The position numbers were made by a program, and so were the translations under genes. Below are positions 8,982 to 19,998 of a stretch of 64,000 nucleotides of DNA, piece after piece (the first letter of the stretch is position 1; every line of letters begins with the position of its first letter). The stretch covers positions 682,001-746,000 of the forward strand of contig NZ_CP062948.1 in NCBI RefSeq assembly GCF_014898175.1, read 5' to 3'. The notes under the pieces were generated by a model. It made no database searches and was not told the DNA's origin. It saw nothing but the letters and a program-made list of their open reading frames with translations. The stretch is from Bifidobacterium lemurum. Its GTDB lineage: Bacteria > Actinomycetota > Actinomycetes > Actinomycetales > Bifidobacteriaceae.

Positions 8982-10139
8982 TCAGCCGTTCGCGGATCGC
9001 ATCGCGCGGGCGATGCGATTGAGAAAGCCACCGGCGCCGCCGGGTAGCCTCGCGACGAAATCATCCAGCGGAATGCGAGCATGCACGCCGCTGACCAAAT
9101 CCACAGCCTGCGAGACATCGAAATCAGCGGCCGCGGAAAGATAAAGGTAAATGACTCGCTCCGGCAGGTGGAACATCGAGGCGAGCATCTCGATTGCACG
9201 GCGCACGCTGTGCCGCAGCGCCTCGTCGAGGTCCTTATCCAAGCCGAGCACCAGCAGTTTGCCCCGCGCATAGGCGAAGGGGACCGAGCATTCGCCGAAG
9301 AGTTCGTTGGCAATCCGCCGGGGGATCACGGTGAGTGTGAGCGTGGCGCGCAGCGGCGCTTCGAGTGCGGTCAGCGCCACCTCGCCATCCCCTTGCGCGA
9401 AATGCGGGTCGCCGACGTAGAATTTGGCGTCGTCCACCTGTACGGGCAGGAACAGCACGCTGCCCTCAGTCATGTCGTTGACATCGATATTGCCGCCGAA
9501 ACGATACGGCGGAATGGAGCATGGACGCTCGGGCAGGTCGGGGGCGACGCCCATAATGCCCAAGAAAGGATGCAGTGCGAAACGCGGGTAGCCGCTTGCG
9601 GCAAGCGCCGCATCGTCGTGGAAATCCACACCGTCGGGCACCATCTGTCCGTATTCGGTTCCGTCCGATTCCACGACTTTGCAGAGGGCACCGTAATCGC
9701 CCTCCCACTGGGAGCCGACCATGACGCCGCGGCCGTGGCGCGTGGAGATGACGCCGTAGTGTGTACGACGTTCGAGACAGTCGACGGATACCATAAGCAC
9801 ATCCCCCGGTTTGGCACCACGGACAGCGATGGGGCCCGTGATGATATGTGAACCGTCCCCTTCGCGGTGGGTTTTGTATTCCGGAACGGCGATCGTGTCG
9901 TCGAGTATCTCATCGCGTCGGATGCCTTTCGCACCGAAATACCGCACCGGGTCCGCCCCCTGATCCGGCATGATGCCTTCATGGCTGATGGTGTCGATCA
10001 CCACGGTCTGCCCCGATGCCACCGAAGCGATGGGTTGGTCCTTGCCGATTGGCAGCACGCCCCATAACGTGTTCTCCACGGATGCGGGAACGTGAACCAT
10101 CTGTTCCTGCATCTCGACCGTATCCGTTACGCAGCCCAT
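8982..10139 (-). CDS. acetamidase/formamidase family protein
   Basis: A FmdA/AmdA-type amidohydrolase of about 385 residues. Family members hydrolyse formamide or acetamide to ammonia and the acid. Recognisable stretches include ITGPIAVRGAKPGDVL, a metal-site-like PYRFGGNIDVNDMTEGS and GDPHFAQGDGEV. I chose the ATG at 10139 because AAGGTGG lies 8 nt upstream; an in-frame ATG at 10163 has no ribosome site and falls within the putative operator. It is the first gene of the operon, so its promoter region should control all five genes. Confidence 0.88.
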   Translation of the reverse strand: MGCVTDTVEMQEQMVHVPASVENTLWGVLPIGKDQPIASVASGQTVVIDTISHEGIMPDQGADPVRYFGAKGIRRDEILDDTIAVPEYKTHREGDGSHIITGPIAVRGAKPGDVLMVSVDCLERRTHYGVISTRHGRGVMVGSQWEGDYGALCKVVESDGTEYGQMVPDGVDFHDDAALAASGYPRFALHPFLGIMGVAPDLPERPCSIPPYRFGGNIDVNDMTEGSVLFLPVQVDDAKFYVGDPHFAQGDGEVALTALEAPLRATLTLTVIPRRIANELFGECSVPFAYARGKLLVLGLDKDLDEALRHSVRRAIEMLASMFHLPERVIYLYLSAAADFDVSQAVDLVSGVHARIPLDDFVARLPGGAGGFLNRIARAMRSANG

Positions 10140-10155
10140 GATCACAACCACCTTT

Positions 10156-10168
10156 TTGGTCATACCAA
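10156..10168. promoter_or_regulatory. FadR/GntR-type operator candidate
   Basis: TTGGTCATACCAA is a perfect 13-bp palindrome with the TGGT-N3-ACCA form typical of the FadR branch of GntR regulators. It lies just upstream of the chosen acetamidase start and covers the alternative ATG at 10163. Confidence 0.55.
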
Positions 10169-10289
10169 TCGTTGAATGCCTGCAAGAATAGGCGGCTCAC
10201 ATATCGGTTTTCGTTACATCCGCCAGCGGTTACCCACTTGTTACTGGCGGGAAACAAAGGGAAGACCAATCAGCGATTCTGGCTTGTAA

Positions 10290-10310
10290 TTGGTATGGCC
10301 ATCATGCCAA
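10290..10310. promoter_or_regulatory. second inverted repeat near the regulator start
   Basis: TTGGTATG-N5-CATGCCAA (8-bp arms, one mismatch) lies 10 bp before the regulator ATG. Its left part, TTGGTATGGCCA, resembles the site at 10156-10168, which suggests autoregulation. Confidence 0.45.
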
Positions 10311-10319
10311 TATGAGAGT

Positions 10320-11033
10320 ATGTCTGAATCCTCCGGTAACACGTTCATCCCTCCAATCGACCTGACCAGCCGCAGCATCAGCGCCCAATTCGCCAGTCAT
10401 CTGGAGCAGGCCATTATGAACGGCGTGGTGAAGCCCGGTTCGAGGCTGCCTTCGGAGCGACAGTTGGCCGCCGATTTCAACATTTCGCGCACGTCGGTGC
10501 GTGAGGCCCTTTCCGAATTGGAATCCAAGCATCTGATCGAACGTGTGCAAGGGCGGGGCAGCACCGTGCTCGATCCGATGTCGAACACACGGCGTCTCGC
10601 CTCCATGCTCGAATCCGTGGATACGGAATTGAACAACGCCTTCGAGCTTCGCGAATCCGTCGAACCGCAAATCGCCGCTCTGGCGGCGAAACGCGCGCGT
10701 CCCACCCATCTTGCGGCCTTGCGGGAGATCATCCAGCAGGAGGAGAACGAACGGTTAAGCCAGAAGGAATCCATGCGCCTCGATATACGCTTCCATCTCC
10801 TTCTGGCGCACGCCACCGGCAATCCGCTGTTGCTGACCGTGCTGCAATTCACTTTCAAATGCACGGAGCACGTACGCGAACGGTCGCATCATACGCCCAC
10901 CGGACGGCGCATCTCGCATATGGGGCATCAGCTCATCTTCGAAGCCATCACCTTGCATGACAGCGATAATGCCGAACACACCATGAAACGGCATCTGGCA
11001 GACGTGCGCGATGTCAGCGCCTTGTCACGTTGA
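10320..11033 (+). CDS. GntR-family transcriptional regulator, FadR subfamily
   Basis: About 237 residues. A winged-helix N-terminus (PGSRLPSERQLAADFNIS, then RTSVREAL) is followed by an all-helical FCD ligand domain containing ELRESVEPQIAALAAKRA and RFHLLLAHATGNP. It is divergent from the amide cassette and is its likely regulator. The ATG at 10320 gives a normal N-terminus; an upstream TTG at 10290 would add residues lying inside the palindrome. A bidirectional terminator follows at 11061-11089. Confidence 0.9.
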   Translation: MSESSGNTFIPPIDLTSRSISAQFASHLEQAIMNGVVKPGSRLPSERQLAADFNISRTSVREALSELESKHLIERVQGRGSTVLDPMSNTRRLASMLESVDTELNNAFELRESVEPQIAALAAKRARPTHLAALREIIQQEENERLSQKESMRLDIRFHLLLAHATGNPLLLTVLQFTFKCTEHVRERSHHTPTGRRISHMGHQLIFEAITLHDSDNAEHTMKRHLADVRDVSALSR

Positions 11034-11060
11034 GAAAACGATTCGGTCGGGCATATACAC

Positions 11061-11089
11061 GAAAACCCAGCCGGAGTGGCTGGGTTTTC
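11061..11089. terminator. bidirectional terminator between gntR and nusG
   Basis: Perfect 12-bp stem (arms 11061-11072 and 11078-11089, GAAAACCCAGCC) with a 5-nt loop. A T run follows the GC stem on both strands. It serves the convergent regulator and nusG genes. Confidence 0.9.
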
Positions 11090-11115
11090 ATAACGGGTTT
11101 GGTATGGGCTTAGGC

Positions 11116-11982
11116 TCAGGCGAGTTTTTCGACCTGGTTGAAGCCCAGCTCCACCGGCGTATCGCGGCCGAAGATGGACACGAGCACGGTGAGCTTCTGG
11201 GTGGTCGGCTCCACATCGGAGATGACGGCGGCCATCGTGGCGAAAGGACCATCGGTGACGGTGACCTGGTCGCCCACGGCGTAGGAGACCTCGACCGCGC
11301 GCTTCTTGGCGGCGGCGGGCTTGTCACCGGCGGCCTTGAGCGCCTCGGAGGCGATCATCGGCGCCATCATGGCCACGACTTCCTTGCGGCTGAGCGGCGC
11401 CGGATCCTTGGACGGGCCGACGAAGCCGGTCACGCCTTCGGTTTCGCGCACGATGCGGCGGGCGTTCTCGTCCGGCCACATGCGGATGAGCACATAGCCC
11501 GGCACGCGAACGCGGGTGATGACCTTCTTGCCCTTGTCGGTGTGCTTCTCGACCTCTTCCATCGGCACCTCGATCTGGAAGATCTGGTCCTCCATGCCGA
11601 AGGAGGCGACGCGGGACTCGATGTTGGCCTTCACGCGCTTCTCATAGCCGGAATAGGTGTGCAGCACATACCACTTGCCTTCCAAGGCCCGCAGGCTCTT
11701 GGAGAAATCGTCGATGGCCTTCTGGCCGGCGTCGACGGGTTCGTCGTCATCGGCGATCTCGCCGGTCTCCTCGTCGACGACGGGAGCGGCGTCCTCATCC
11801 TCATCGGATTCAGATTCGATTTCCGCGAACTCGACGGCCCCCTCAACCGTCTCGGCTTCAGCGGACTCATCAACGGGAGCTTCGGCGTCAATAGCCTCAA
11901 AATTCACGTCGGGAACCTCGACGGACTCCTCCTCGACAACCGGGGGGAGATCCAGATTCTCAAGATTCACTTCATCACTCAT
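11116..11982 (-). CDS. nusG: transcription termination/antitermination protein NusG
   Basis: A 288-residue NusG. Residues about 1-100 are a very acidic, probably disordered extension. The NGN domain starts at [19 protein letters not shown]. The C-terminal KOW domain contains [15 protein letters not shown]. NusG binds RNA polymerase and couples it to Rho and the ribosome. It follows secE by 44 nt. Its usual downstream partner rplK is displaced by the amide cassette, and a strong terminator at 11061-11089 ends this unit. Confidence 0.96.
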   Translation of the reverse strand: MSDEVNLENLDLPPVVEEESVEVPDVNFEAIDAEAPVDESAEAETVEGAVEFAEIESESDEDEDAAPVVDEETGEIADDDEPVDAGQKAIDDFSKSLRALEGKWYVLHTYSGYEKRVKANIESRVASFGMEDQIFQIEVPMEEVEKHTDKGKKVITRVRVPGYVLIRMWPDENARRIVRETEGVTGFVGPSKDPAPLSRKEVVAMMAPMIASEALKAAGDKPAAAKKRAVEVSYAVGDQVTVTDGPFATMAAVISDVEPTTQKLTVLVSIFGRDTPVELGFNQVEKLA

Positions 11983-12026
11983 GCGTTTTATTCACCTTTT
12001 GTTGGGGTGGGTTCAGGGTTATTCGA

Positions 12027-12251
12027 TCAGCCGAACACCCACAGCACGAGCTTGCCCAGACCGAAGTCCATGCCCGTGACGAGGGCCATCAGCAGCAGCA
12101 CGAAAATAAACACGGCCAGCGACCAGAAGAACAGCTCCTTGGCGGTCGGGGTCACGACCTTGCGGAGCTCGTCGATGATCTGCTTGATGAACATGCCGAC
12201 GCGCATGAAGACATTCGGCTTGACTGCTTTGGTGCTGCTCTTCTTAGCCAT
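12027..12251 (-). CDS. secE: preprotein translocase subunit SecE
   Basis: A 74-residue SecE with one C-terminal membrane segment and the conserved amphipathic helix IKQIIDELRKVVTPT just before it. SecE clamps SecY in the translocon. It lies between tRNA-Trp and nusG on the same strand, the usual bacterial order. AAGGA precedes the ATG. Confidence 0.95.
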   Translation of the reverse strand: MAKKSSTKAVKPNVFMRVGMFIKQIIDELRKVVTPTAKELFFWSLAVFIFVLLLMALVTGMDFGLGKLVLWVFG

Positions 12252-12285
12252 ATCCGTCCTTCATGGTGCTCTGGGTTATCAAACT

Positions 12286-12361
12286 TGGCAGGGAAGGCGG
12301 GACTCGAACCCACAACCTACGGTTTTGGAGACCGTTGCGCTACCAATTGCGCCACTTCCCT
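12286..12361 (-). tRNA. tRNA-Trp (CCA anticodon)
   Basis: A complete cloverleaf. The acceptor stem AGGGAAG pairs with CTTCCCT, the T-loop is GGTTCGAGTC and the anticodon loop CTCCAAA reads CCA. The 3' CCA is encoded (12288-12286). It directly precedes secE. Confidence 0.96.
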
Positions 12362-12473
12362 AGGTGAACTCTGCCCATGCTACACGATGCGTGGAACGTA
12401 CGCGTTCGCATGGGGCAAAACCGCCAAGGAGTTACCTTAGCAGTACATCACGATTTCAGCAACCCGTGTGTCG

Positions 12474-13697
12474 CTACGCTTCGACGTAGGCCTTGAAACG
12501 GCGCATGCCCTCGGCCAGCTGGTCGTCGGCGAGCGCGTAGGAGAAGCGCAGATATCCGGGCGCGCCGAAGGCCTCGCCGGGCACGGCGGCCACATGGGCC
12601 TCATCGAGCAGGGCGGCGGCGAATTCGGCGGAAGTTTCGGACACGGTGCCGTTGGGGCCGAGCGGCTTGCCGAGCAGGCCGTGGATGTCGGCGAAGGCGT
12701 AGAACGCGCCGGTCGGCGTCGGGCAGACCACGCCGGGGATGTCGTTGAGCGCGGCGACGATGGCCTTGCGGCGCACGTCGAAGGCCTCGCGCATCGCATA
12801 CACCGCGTCCAGAGTGCCGGCCACGGCGGCCAGAGCGGCGCGCTGCGACACGTTGGCCACGTTGGAGGTCATATGTCCCTGCAGTTTGTTGGCCGCTTTG
12901 GCCACCTCGAGCGGGGCCACCATCCAGCCGACGCGCCAGCCGGGCATCGCGTAGGTTTTGGCCACGCCGTTGAGCACCACCAGCTGGTCGCGGCATTCGG
13001 GCACGGCCGCGCCGATGTACGTGGTGTGCGCGTCGTCGTAGTTCAGGTGCTCGTAGATCTCGTCGGAGATGATCCAGATGTGGTGTTCGACGGCCCATTC
13101 GCCGATGCGTTTGATGGTTTCGGGGCTCCACACGGCACCGGTCGGATTGTTGGGCGAGGTGACGATGATCGCCTTGGTGCGTTCGGTGCGCGCCGCCTCC
13201 AGCGCGTCCATGTCGGGCTCGAATCCGCGTTCGGCGCCGACGAACACTTCGACGGGCACGCCGCCGGCCAGTTTCACGGCCTCCGGATAGCTGGTCCAGT
13301 ACGGCGCGGGGATGATCACCTCGTCGCCCTCGTTGAGCAGCACTTGGAAGATGGAATACACGGCCTGCTTGCCGCCGTTGGTCACCACCACCTGGGCGGG
13401 GTCGACCTCGTAGCCGGAGTCGCGCAGCGTTTTGGCGGCGATCGCCTCACGCAGCTCGGGCAGGCCGGGGGTGGGCGTGTAGCGGTAGTTCTTCGGATCG
13501 CGCACGGCCTCGGCCGCGGCGTCCACCACGTAGTCGGGGGTGGGGAAATTCGGCTCGCCCGCGCCGAATCCGACGACGTCGATACCGGCGGCCTTCATCG
13601 CCTTGGCTTTGGAATCGACGGCCAGCGTCGCGCTGGGAGCCACTTGGTTGATACGGTCGGAAAGGGTCTGCCACTGAGCCATAGTCATGCGCACCAT
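12474..13697 (-). CDS. pyridoxal-phosphate aminotransferase (aspartate aminotransferase-like)
   Basis: About 407 residues, class I/II aminotransferase fold. The N-terminal substrate region reads [16 protein letters not shown], the Asn/Pro loop is [10 protein letters not shown], and the PLP-binding Lys lies in [19 protein letters not shown]. This pattern fits the bacterial Ib aspartate aminotransferases, which make aspartate from oxaloacetate and glutamate. Starts at 13697, 13688 or 13682 are all possible; I chose 13697 because a weak AGGGG precedes it. It lies between tRNA-Trp and the divergent deacetylase gene. Confidence 0.9.
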   Translation of the reverse strand: MVRMTMAQWQTLSDRINQVAPSATLAVDSKAKAMKAAGIDVVGFGAGEPNFPTPDYVVDAAAEAVRDPKNYRYTPTPGLPELREAIAAKTLRDSGYEVDPAQVVVTNGGKQAVYSIFQVLLNEGDEVIIPAPYWTSYPEAVKLAGGVPVEVFVGAERGFEPDMDALEAARTERTKAIIVTSPNNPTGAVWSPETIKRIGEWAVEHHIWIISDEIYEHLNYDDAHTTYIGAAVPECRDQLVVLNGVAKTYAMPGWRVGWMVAPLEVAKAANKLQGHMTSNVANVSQRAALAAVAGTLDAVYAMREAFDVRRKAIVAALNDIPGVVCPTPTGAFYAFADIHGLLGKPLGPNGTVSETSAEFAAALLDEAHVAAVPGEAFGAPGYLRFSYALADDQLAEGMRRFKAYVEA

Positions 13698-13836
13698 GCT
13701 AACCCCTGACCCCAACCAGAGGGAACCCCATGCCCGACATGCGACACCCCTCGCATGGCCATGCCATATCGACGGGGGTGATGCAATAATTAAGGGCGAG
13801 AGAAGAACGCGTCGAAGCGGAATACCAGGGGGAGCT

Positions 13837-15174
13837 ATGGCCGCGAAAGGTTCACATCGCGCATCAAACGGACGTCGCGCAACGGGCGGGGATCACACGA
13901 CGGACAAGAATCGCACGACGGGCGGGAATCGCACAACGGACGGGCGTCGGCGTTCCGGAGAACACCGCTATGCGGGCGCGCACCGGCATTCGTCCGATTC
14001 GCGCGCCTACAGCCATGGCGGCCACGTCAGCCGCAGATCCGCACGGGCGGCCGTCAGACAGGCCCGCACCCAACGTCTGGCGGCGCTGGCCGTCGTCGTC
14101 GCGTGCGCGCTGGCGGCGCTGACTCTGGTAATCGCGCCTTTCGCCGCACCGACGCTGATGCGAGGCCGCGACACGACGACCGGAACCGGCTCGCCAAATC
14201 CGCCCACCGTCACGCATGCCACGCTGGAACGCACGGCAGCCCCGGAGCTCAGCCCCGGCGGCATCGTCATCGGAGTGAACGGCAGCCCCACCACCATCAT
14301 GCTCAAAGGCGAGGAGTATGTGGAGGGCGGCGCGCATGCCATCGATCCGGACGACGGCGTGCTCACCGCCGCCATCCAAACCTCCGGCACGGTGGATGCC
14401 GACACGGCGGGCGACTACACCGTGACGTACTCGGTGCGCAATTCCAAGGGCAATCTGGCCACGGCGACCCGCACCGTGCGCGTGGTCGACTCGATGGAGA
14501 CGCAAAACGGCGGAATCCCGGTGTTGATGTACCACTATGTGTACGACGACGCGACCCCGCCCGCGGACCTCAACAACAACTACATCGCCGCAAGCGCGCT
14601 GGAACAGCAGCTACGGTATCTGACCGACAACGGCTTCTACTATCCGTCCTGGCATGAGGTGCGCGCGTTCATCGACGGCACGCACAGTCTGCCGAAACGC
14701 AGCGTCGTGCTCACCTTCGACGACGGCGAGCCCGGATTCATGAGCGTGGGCGGCGCGCTGCTGGCGCGTTACCAAGTGCCGGCCACGTCGTTCATCATCG
14801 CGAACGACGGCAATGCGCCGCAGCGCATGAAGGATTACGCCACGCCGTATCTGGAATACCAGTCGCATTCCTACGCCATGCATCAGGCCGGCGGCAATGT
14901 GGGGCACGGCGGGCGGATCAGCGCGATGACCAAGCAGGAGATCATCGACGATCTCAAGCAGTCCGCGGCGGTCACGGGCGCGCTCGACGCGCTGGCATAC
15001 CCCTTCGGAGACACCACGCCCGACGCGATCGAGGCCGTGCGCGAGGCCGGCGTGCTGTGCGCGTTCACCACGCAGTACGGTTGGGCGAACATCGGCGACG
15101 ATCCGATGGTGCTCGACCGTGTGCGCATCCAAGGCACCGGGTCGTTGGAGACGTTCATCGGGGCGATTCAGTAG
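13837..15174 (+). CDS. secreted polysaccharide deacetylase with Ig-like domain
   Basis: 445 residues. A His/Arg-rich cytoplasmic N-terminus of about 80 residues precedes one membrane anchor ([18 protein letters not shown]). Residues about 145-215 look like a DUF5011/HYR-type beta-sandwich ([22 protein letters not shown]). The C-terminal half is a NodB-type deacetylase with the TFDDG motif and SHSYAMH metal-binding histidines in the wider-spaced form. Such enzymes deacetylate peptidoglycan or surface polysaccharide. The start at 13837 has a GGGGGAG site. Confidence 0.88.
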   Translation: MAAKGSHRASNGRRATGGDHTTDKNRTTGGNRTTDGRRRSGEHRYAGAHRHSSDSRAYSHGGHVSRRSARAAVRQARTQRLAALAVVVACALAALTLVIAPFAAPTLMRGRDTTTGTGSPNPPTVTHATLERTAAPELSPGGIVIGVNGSPTTIMLKGEEYVEGGAHAIDPDDGVLTAAIQTSGTVDADTAGDYTVTYSVRNSKGNLATATRTVRVVDSMETQNGGIPVLMYHYVYDDATPPADLNNNYIAASALEQQLRYLTDNGFYYPSWHEVRAFIDGTHSLPKRSVVLTFDDGEPGFMSVGGALLARYQVPATSFIIANDGNAPQRMKDYATPYLEYQSHSYAMHQAGGNVGHGGRISAMTKQEIIDDLKQSAAVTGALDALAYPFGDTTPDAIEAVREAGVLCAFTTQYGWANIGDDPMVLDRVRIQGTGSLETFIGAIQ

Positions 15175-15188
15175 GGCGGGTTGTCGAT

Positions 15189-15265
15189 TACAACGCTTTA
15201 ACCATAGGGGGCATAACGCTACCGCCGTTAAGCCATTTTGAGTGCGGAGTGGTTAAATCGTTGTA
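15189..15265. repeat. 16-bp inverted repeat pair between convergent genes
   Basis: TACAACGCTTTAACCA (15189-15204) and its reverse complement with one mismatch (15250-15265) enclose 45 bp. It sits between the deacetylase and proB and may act as a terminator or a small mobile or binding element. Confidence 0.65.
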
Positions 15266-15306
15266 AAACGAGTACGACGAACGCGAGCGCGGGACGAGCG
15301 AGAGCG

Positions 15307-16440
15307 TCACAACACGACGAGATTGTCGCGATGCACCAGCGGATGCGCGTACTGGTCGCCCAAGAACCGCTTGAGCTGGGCGGTGTTGCGCCCCAGCATC
15401 TGCGGAATCTCCTCGGAATCGTATCCGGCCAGCCCTCGCGCCAGATGCGCGCCGGCCTCGTCGTCGACCCACACGGGATCGCCCGCGGAGAACGCGCCCC
15501 TGACCTCCACCGCGCCGGCGGCGAGCAGCGAGGCCCGTCCCCCACGCACGGCCTGGGCCGCGCCGGAATCCACCACGATCGTGCCGCGCGGCTCAGCGGC
15601 GAACCCGATCCACAGTCGCCTCGACGAACCCCGCTGCTTGACCGGCGCGAACACGGTGCCGACGGGATCGCCCATCAACGCCGGTCCCGCATTGGCGGCG
15701 CAGGTGAGCACGGCGGGGATGCCGGAGACGGCGGCCACACGCGCGGCCTCAAGTTTGGTGACCATGCCGCCGGTGCCGACCTTCGACCCGGCACCGGAGA
15801 CCCGGATGTCGCCCAGCGCGTCGATCACGTTCGGCACGTAGGCGATGCGCCGCGAATCCGGCTGCGAGGGCGGAGCGGTGTAGAGCGCGTCCACGTCGGT
15901 GAGCAGCACCAGCGCGTCCGCGCGCACCAGATTGGCGATGAGCGCGGAAAGCCGGTCGTTGTCGCCGAAGCGGATCTCGTTGGACGCCAGCGAATCGTTC
16001 TCGTTGACGATCGGCACCACACCGAGGTCGAGCAGTCGTTCCAGCGTGCGCTGCACATTGCGGTATTGGGTGGCGCGGATCGTGTCTTCCGCGGTGATGA
16101 GGATTTGCCCCACACGAATGCCGTAGCGCGCGAACGACGTCTCATAACGTGCCATGAGCAGGCCTTGGCCCACGGCCGCGGTGGCCTGCTGCGTGGCCAC
16201 GTCGGCGGGGCGCGAGTCGAAACCGAGCAGGCCGAAACCGGCGGCGATGGCGCCGGACGAGACGAGCACGACGCGCGCGCCCATCAGCCGCACCTGCGCC
16301 AAAGCCGTCACCAGCGAGTCCAGACGCTCCGGATCCAAATGGCCGCTGGGGCCGGTCAGCGAGCTGGATCCGACCTTGACGACCACGGTCTGCGCGGCGG
16401 CGATGGCGCGGCGCACGTCGGCCTGCGATGGTGTGGACAT
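15307..16440 (-). CDS. proB: glutamate 5-kinase
   Basis: 377 residues. The amino-acid kinase domain carries VVVKVGSSSLTG, VLVSSGAIAAGF and the NENDSLA loop. A C-terminal PUA domain begins at about residue 280. It phosphorylates glutamate as the first step of proline synthesis and is usually feedback-inhibited by proline. GAGGAGAA precedes the ATG. It lies downstream of obgE on the same strand, as in the common rplU-rpmA-obg-proB order. Confidence 0.95.
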   Translation of the reverse strand: MSTPSQADVRRAIAAAQTVVVKVGSSSLTGPSGHLDPERLDSLVTALAQVRLMGARVVLVSSGAIAAGFGLLGFDSRPADVATQQATAAVGQGLLMARYETSFARYGIRVGQILITAEDTIRATQYRNVQRTLERLLDLGVVPIVNENDSLASNEIRFGDNDRLSALIANLVRADALVLLTDVDALYTAPPSQPDSRRIAYVPNVIDALGDIRVSGAGSKVGTGGMVTKLEAARVAAVSGIPAVLTCAANAGPALMGDPVGTVFAPVKQRGSSRRLWIGFAAEPRGTIVVDSGAAQAVRGGRASLLAAGAVEVRGAFSAGDPVWVDDEAGAHLARGLAGYDSEEIPQMLGRNTAQLKRFLGDQYAHPLVHRDNLVVL

Positions 16441-16644
16441 TCGCGTTCTCCTCTTACGATCCTCCGCCGCGCGTCCGGCGATCGGCTACTCGGTCACACT
16501 GTACGCCGACTTCGCTGCGTAAGCACCGCGGCATTCCACCCTCTGACTGCACGGTCCACGGGACGGGACGGCCTGGCCGCGGGCGGACCAGCGGCGCTAG
16601 GCCTGCGCGGACCGGCGGCGCGAGCAGGTGCGGCTACGCCGGAA

Positions 16645-18327
<1,683 letters not shown>

Positions 18328-18404
18328 CTACCTTACATGCCGGGGTTGCCGGGTTCGCCGCGATGCGCCCTACGCGCGACCCGCAGACCGGATGTGGATC
18401 GTCG

Positions 18405-18484
18405 GCCAGTTATCCACAATTCGTCGGCGTTCCGTCGCTGGATGCACATTCACCATTCGCGCTGGACATGGGGCTTTGTGTCTT
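18405..18484. repeat. duplicated leader, copy 1, with a DnaA-box match
   Basis: About 75 bp upstream of the first island gene are clearly similar to 19309-19385. Both contain GCCAGTTATCCACAA and TGGATGCACATTC. TTATCCACA at 18410-18418 is an exact DnaA-box consensus. This copy probably carries the promoter of the gene at 18528. Confidence 0.7.
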
Positions 18485-18527
18485 TCTACCGTTGTGCATA
18501 GCGGTCAGCACACGAAAGGATGATGCC

Positions 18528-18848
18528 ATGCATGAACAGGGTTCGGCGTATGACAATAGTCATACAGGCGGTTATACTGGACATGTCGTGGACGTTCATC
18601 CGCACGCGATGAAAGCCCACGGCATCACCAGACAGCAGATCGAGTCAGCTATCGTCAGCCGCATCGGAGTGGCGAAGATTCGCAGCCGCGATGCGCAGGC
18701 GGAGCCGGCACGGTGGGCCGCGGTTGGATTCGACGCGCAACTCCGCCCCATCGAGTTGGTGTATGTGCAGACCTCCGACGCGCCGCCTCTGGTGATACAC
18801 GCCAATTATCTGACGAAAGGGTTCTACGAGGAATGGAGGAAAGCATGA
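18528..18848 (+). CDS. putative toxin of a toxin-antitoxin pair
   Basis: 106 residues. I do not recognise a named family with certainty. The core HPHAMKAHGITRQQIESAI and the C-terminal strand-rich LVYVQTSDAPPLVIHANY recall small RelE/BrnT- or DUF4258-like toxins. The gene order supports this: it overlaps the next gene by 4 bp (ATGA), and that gene encodes a ribbon-helix-helix protein, the arrangement of BrnTA-like modules. AAAGGA at 18515-18520 supports the start. Confidence 0.6.
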   Translation: MHEQGSAYDNSHTGGYTGHVVDVHPHAMKAHGITRQQIESAIVSRIGVAKIRSRDAQAEPARWAAVGFDAQLRPIELVYVQTSDAPPLVIHANYLTKGFYEEWRKA

Positions 18849-19216
18849 GCAAGCAATACCTGGCCAAAGACGGCACGCCGATCACCGAGGAACAGATCGC
18901 CGCATGGGCGAAGCAGGCCGAAGAAGGATTCAGCTCACCAGACGTCACCCTGCACCGCGAACCCGATCCTTTCGTCATCCGCCGCAACGACATGCGCGCG
19001 CATACCATTCGCGTTCCCGAATCGCTTTGGCGCATGGTTGAACGGGTCGCGCAGGAACGGAACATCACCGCCAGCGAATTCACCAGACAGGCGTTGGACC
19101 AAAGCCTCGCACGCACGCCACTCACACGCGACCAGAAAATCGACCTTTACGCCGAAGCGCACGGGCTCTCCCGCGAAGAGGCCATCAACCGTCTGCTTGA
19201 CTCCGCCTTATCGTAA
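18845..19216 (+). CDS. ribbon-helix-helix protein, likely antitoxin
   Basis: 123 residues. The middle part, HTIRVPESLWRMVERVA followed by ERNITASEFTRQALDQSL, reads as a ribbon-helix-helix DNA-binding unit: the beta strand carries THE pattern HTIRVP and two helices follow. The N-terminal 45 residues could bind the toxin. It overlaps the preceding gene by 4 bp, so translation is coupled. As in other such modules it probably represses its own promoter, located in the duplicated leader. Confidence 0.7.
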   Translation: MSKQYLAKDGTPITEEQIAAWAKQAEEGFSSPDVTLHREPDPFVIRRNDMRAHTIRVPESLWRMVERVAQERNITASEFTRQALDQSLARTPLTRDQKIDLYAEAHGLSREEAINRLLDSALS

Positions 19217-19308
19217 AGCCATTCATAGATGTTCACGGCCAAACACAAACCGCATCCCAACGTGGCGAAGAACACCGTGTCATCACTGCGGATGCTTATA
19301 TCCCGCCT

Positions 19309-19385
19309 GCCAGTTATCCACAACTCGCCGACGGCCCATCGTTGGATGCACATTCGCCGTTCTCTCTGGACACAGCGATTTGACA
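19309..19385. repeat. duplicated leader, copy 2, with a DnaA-box match
   Basis: Second copy of the sequence at 18405-18484, upstream of the gene at 19429. TTATCCACA at 19314-19322 is again an exact DnaA-box match. Confidence 0.7.
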
Positions 19386-19428
19386 CTCCTTACCGTGTGT
19401 TCAACAGACACGCAGGAAAGGAGACATC

Positions 19429-19962
19429 ATGAACGGCAAGTTTTCCCCGAAATACCTGCCGCCCCTCACAGGGCAATCAATCTGTTCACGGCATGGCAGT
19501 AAGAACCATATGTTCTGGTATCCGCAACCCGACGTGGAAACTTTGGAGAAAGCGTTTCTGCGATATGTCGCGCCCCAGTTCTTCAGCAAATACCAGGCGG
19601 CACAGGCGACGGAGGATTTCATCGAAACTTTAAACAGGGCCAAACAAGGCGACCTTGAGCCCGTTTATGAAATTCGGCTGATCAACCCGGCCACAACGAA
19701 GCCGGAACGTATCTTTGAGATTAAAAACCATTGGAACAATGCAAAACGCTCTTCCAAAACCGCCGGATATGTGGGCTCACGATTGTTTCATGGCGAACCT
19801 TATGAGATTCCGAATGGCATAGTCGCCACATGGTTGATGTGCAAGGTCAGGGACCCGGACGCGGACTCCACGTGGAACAAACAAAGCGCGGCAGCGAAAC
19901 AGGCCGCTTTCCGATTGGACGAATGTCGTCGGCACAACTGGAAGGGTCTTGTCGAGATGTGA
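19429..19962 (+). CDS. hypothetical protein of the accessory island
   Basis: 177 residues, soluble, no family recognised. The N-terminus has SICSRHGSKNHMFWYPQPD, the middle is basic (EIKNHWNNAKRSSKTAGY) and the C-terminus ends CRRHNWKGLVEM. AAAGGAG precedes the ATG. Its leader is a copy of the one before the toxin-antitoxin pair, which suggests shared control or a common origin. An Xre regulator follows after 81 nt with its own operators. It could be a toxin partner of that regulator; this is only inference. Confidence 0.6.
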   Translation: MNGKFSPKYLPPLTGQSICSRHGSKNHMFWYPQPDVETLEKAFLRYVAPQFFSKYQAAQATEDFIETLNRAKQGDLEPVYEIRLINPATTKPERIFEIKNHWNNAKRSSKTAGYVGSRLFHGEPYEIPNGIVATWLMCKVRDPDADSTWNKQSAAAKQAAFRLDECRRHNWKGLVEM

Positions 19963-19998
19963 CTCGTTTCCTGCGCCGATCTTACGCCAGACACAAAA

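Noticed and set aside
3160..12361. A large inversion explaining the split ribosomal gene order
   Set aside because: All housekeeping genes keep one orientation and the expected order; two insertions explain the layout more simply.
18410..19322. Possible replication origin because of two DnaA boxes
   Set aside because: Only two boxes about 900 bp apart, with no AT-rich unwinding region and no dnaA, dnaN or rep gene nearby. They are explained by duplication of one leader.
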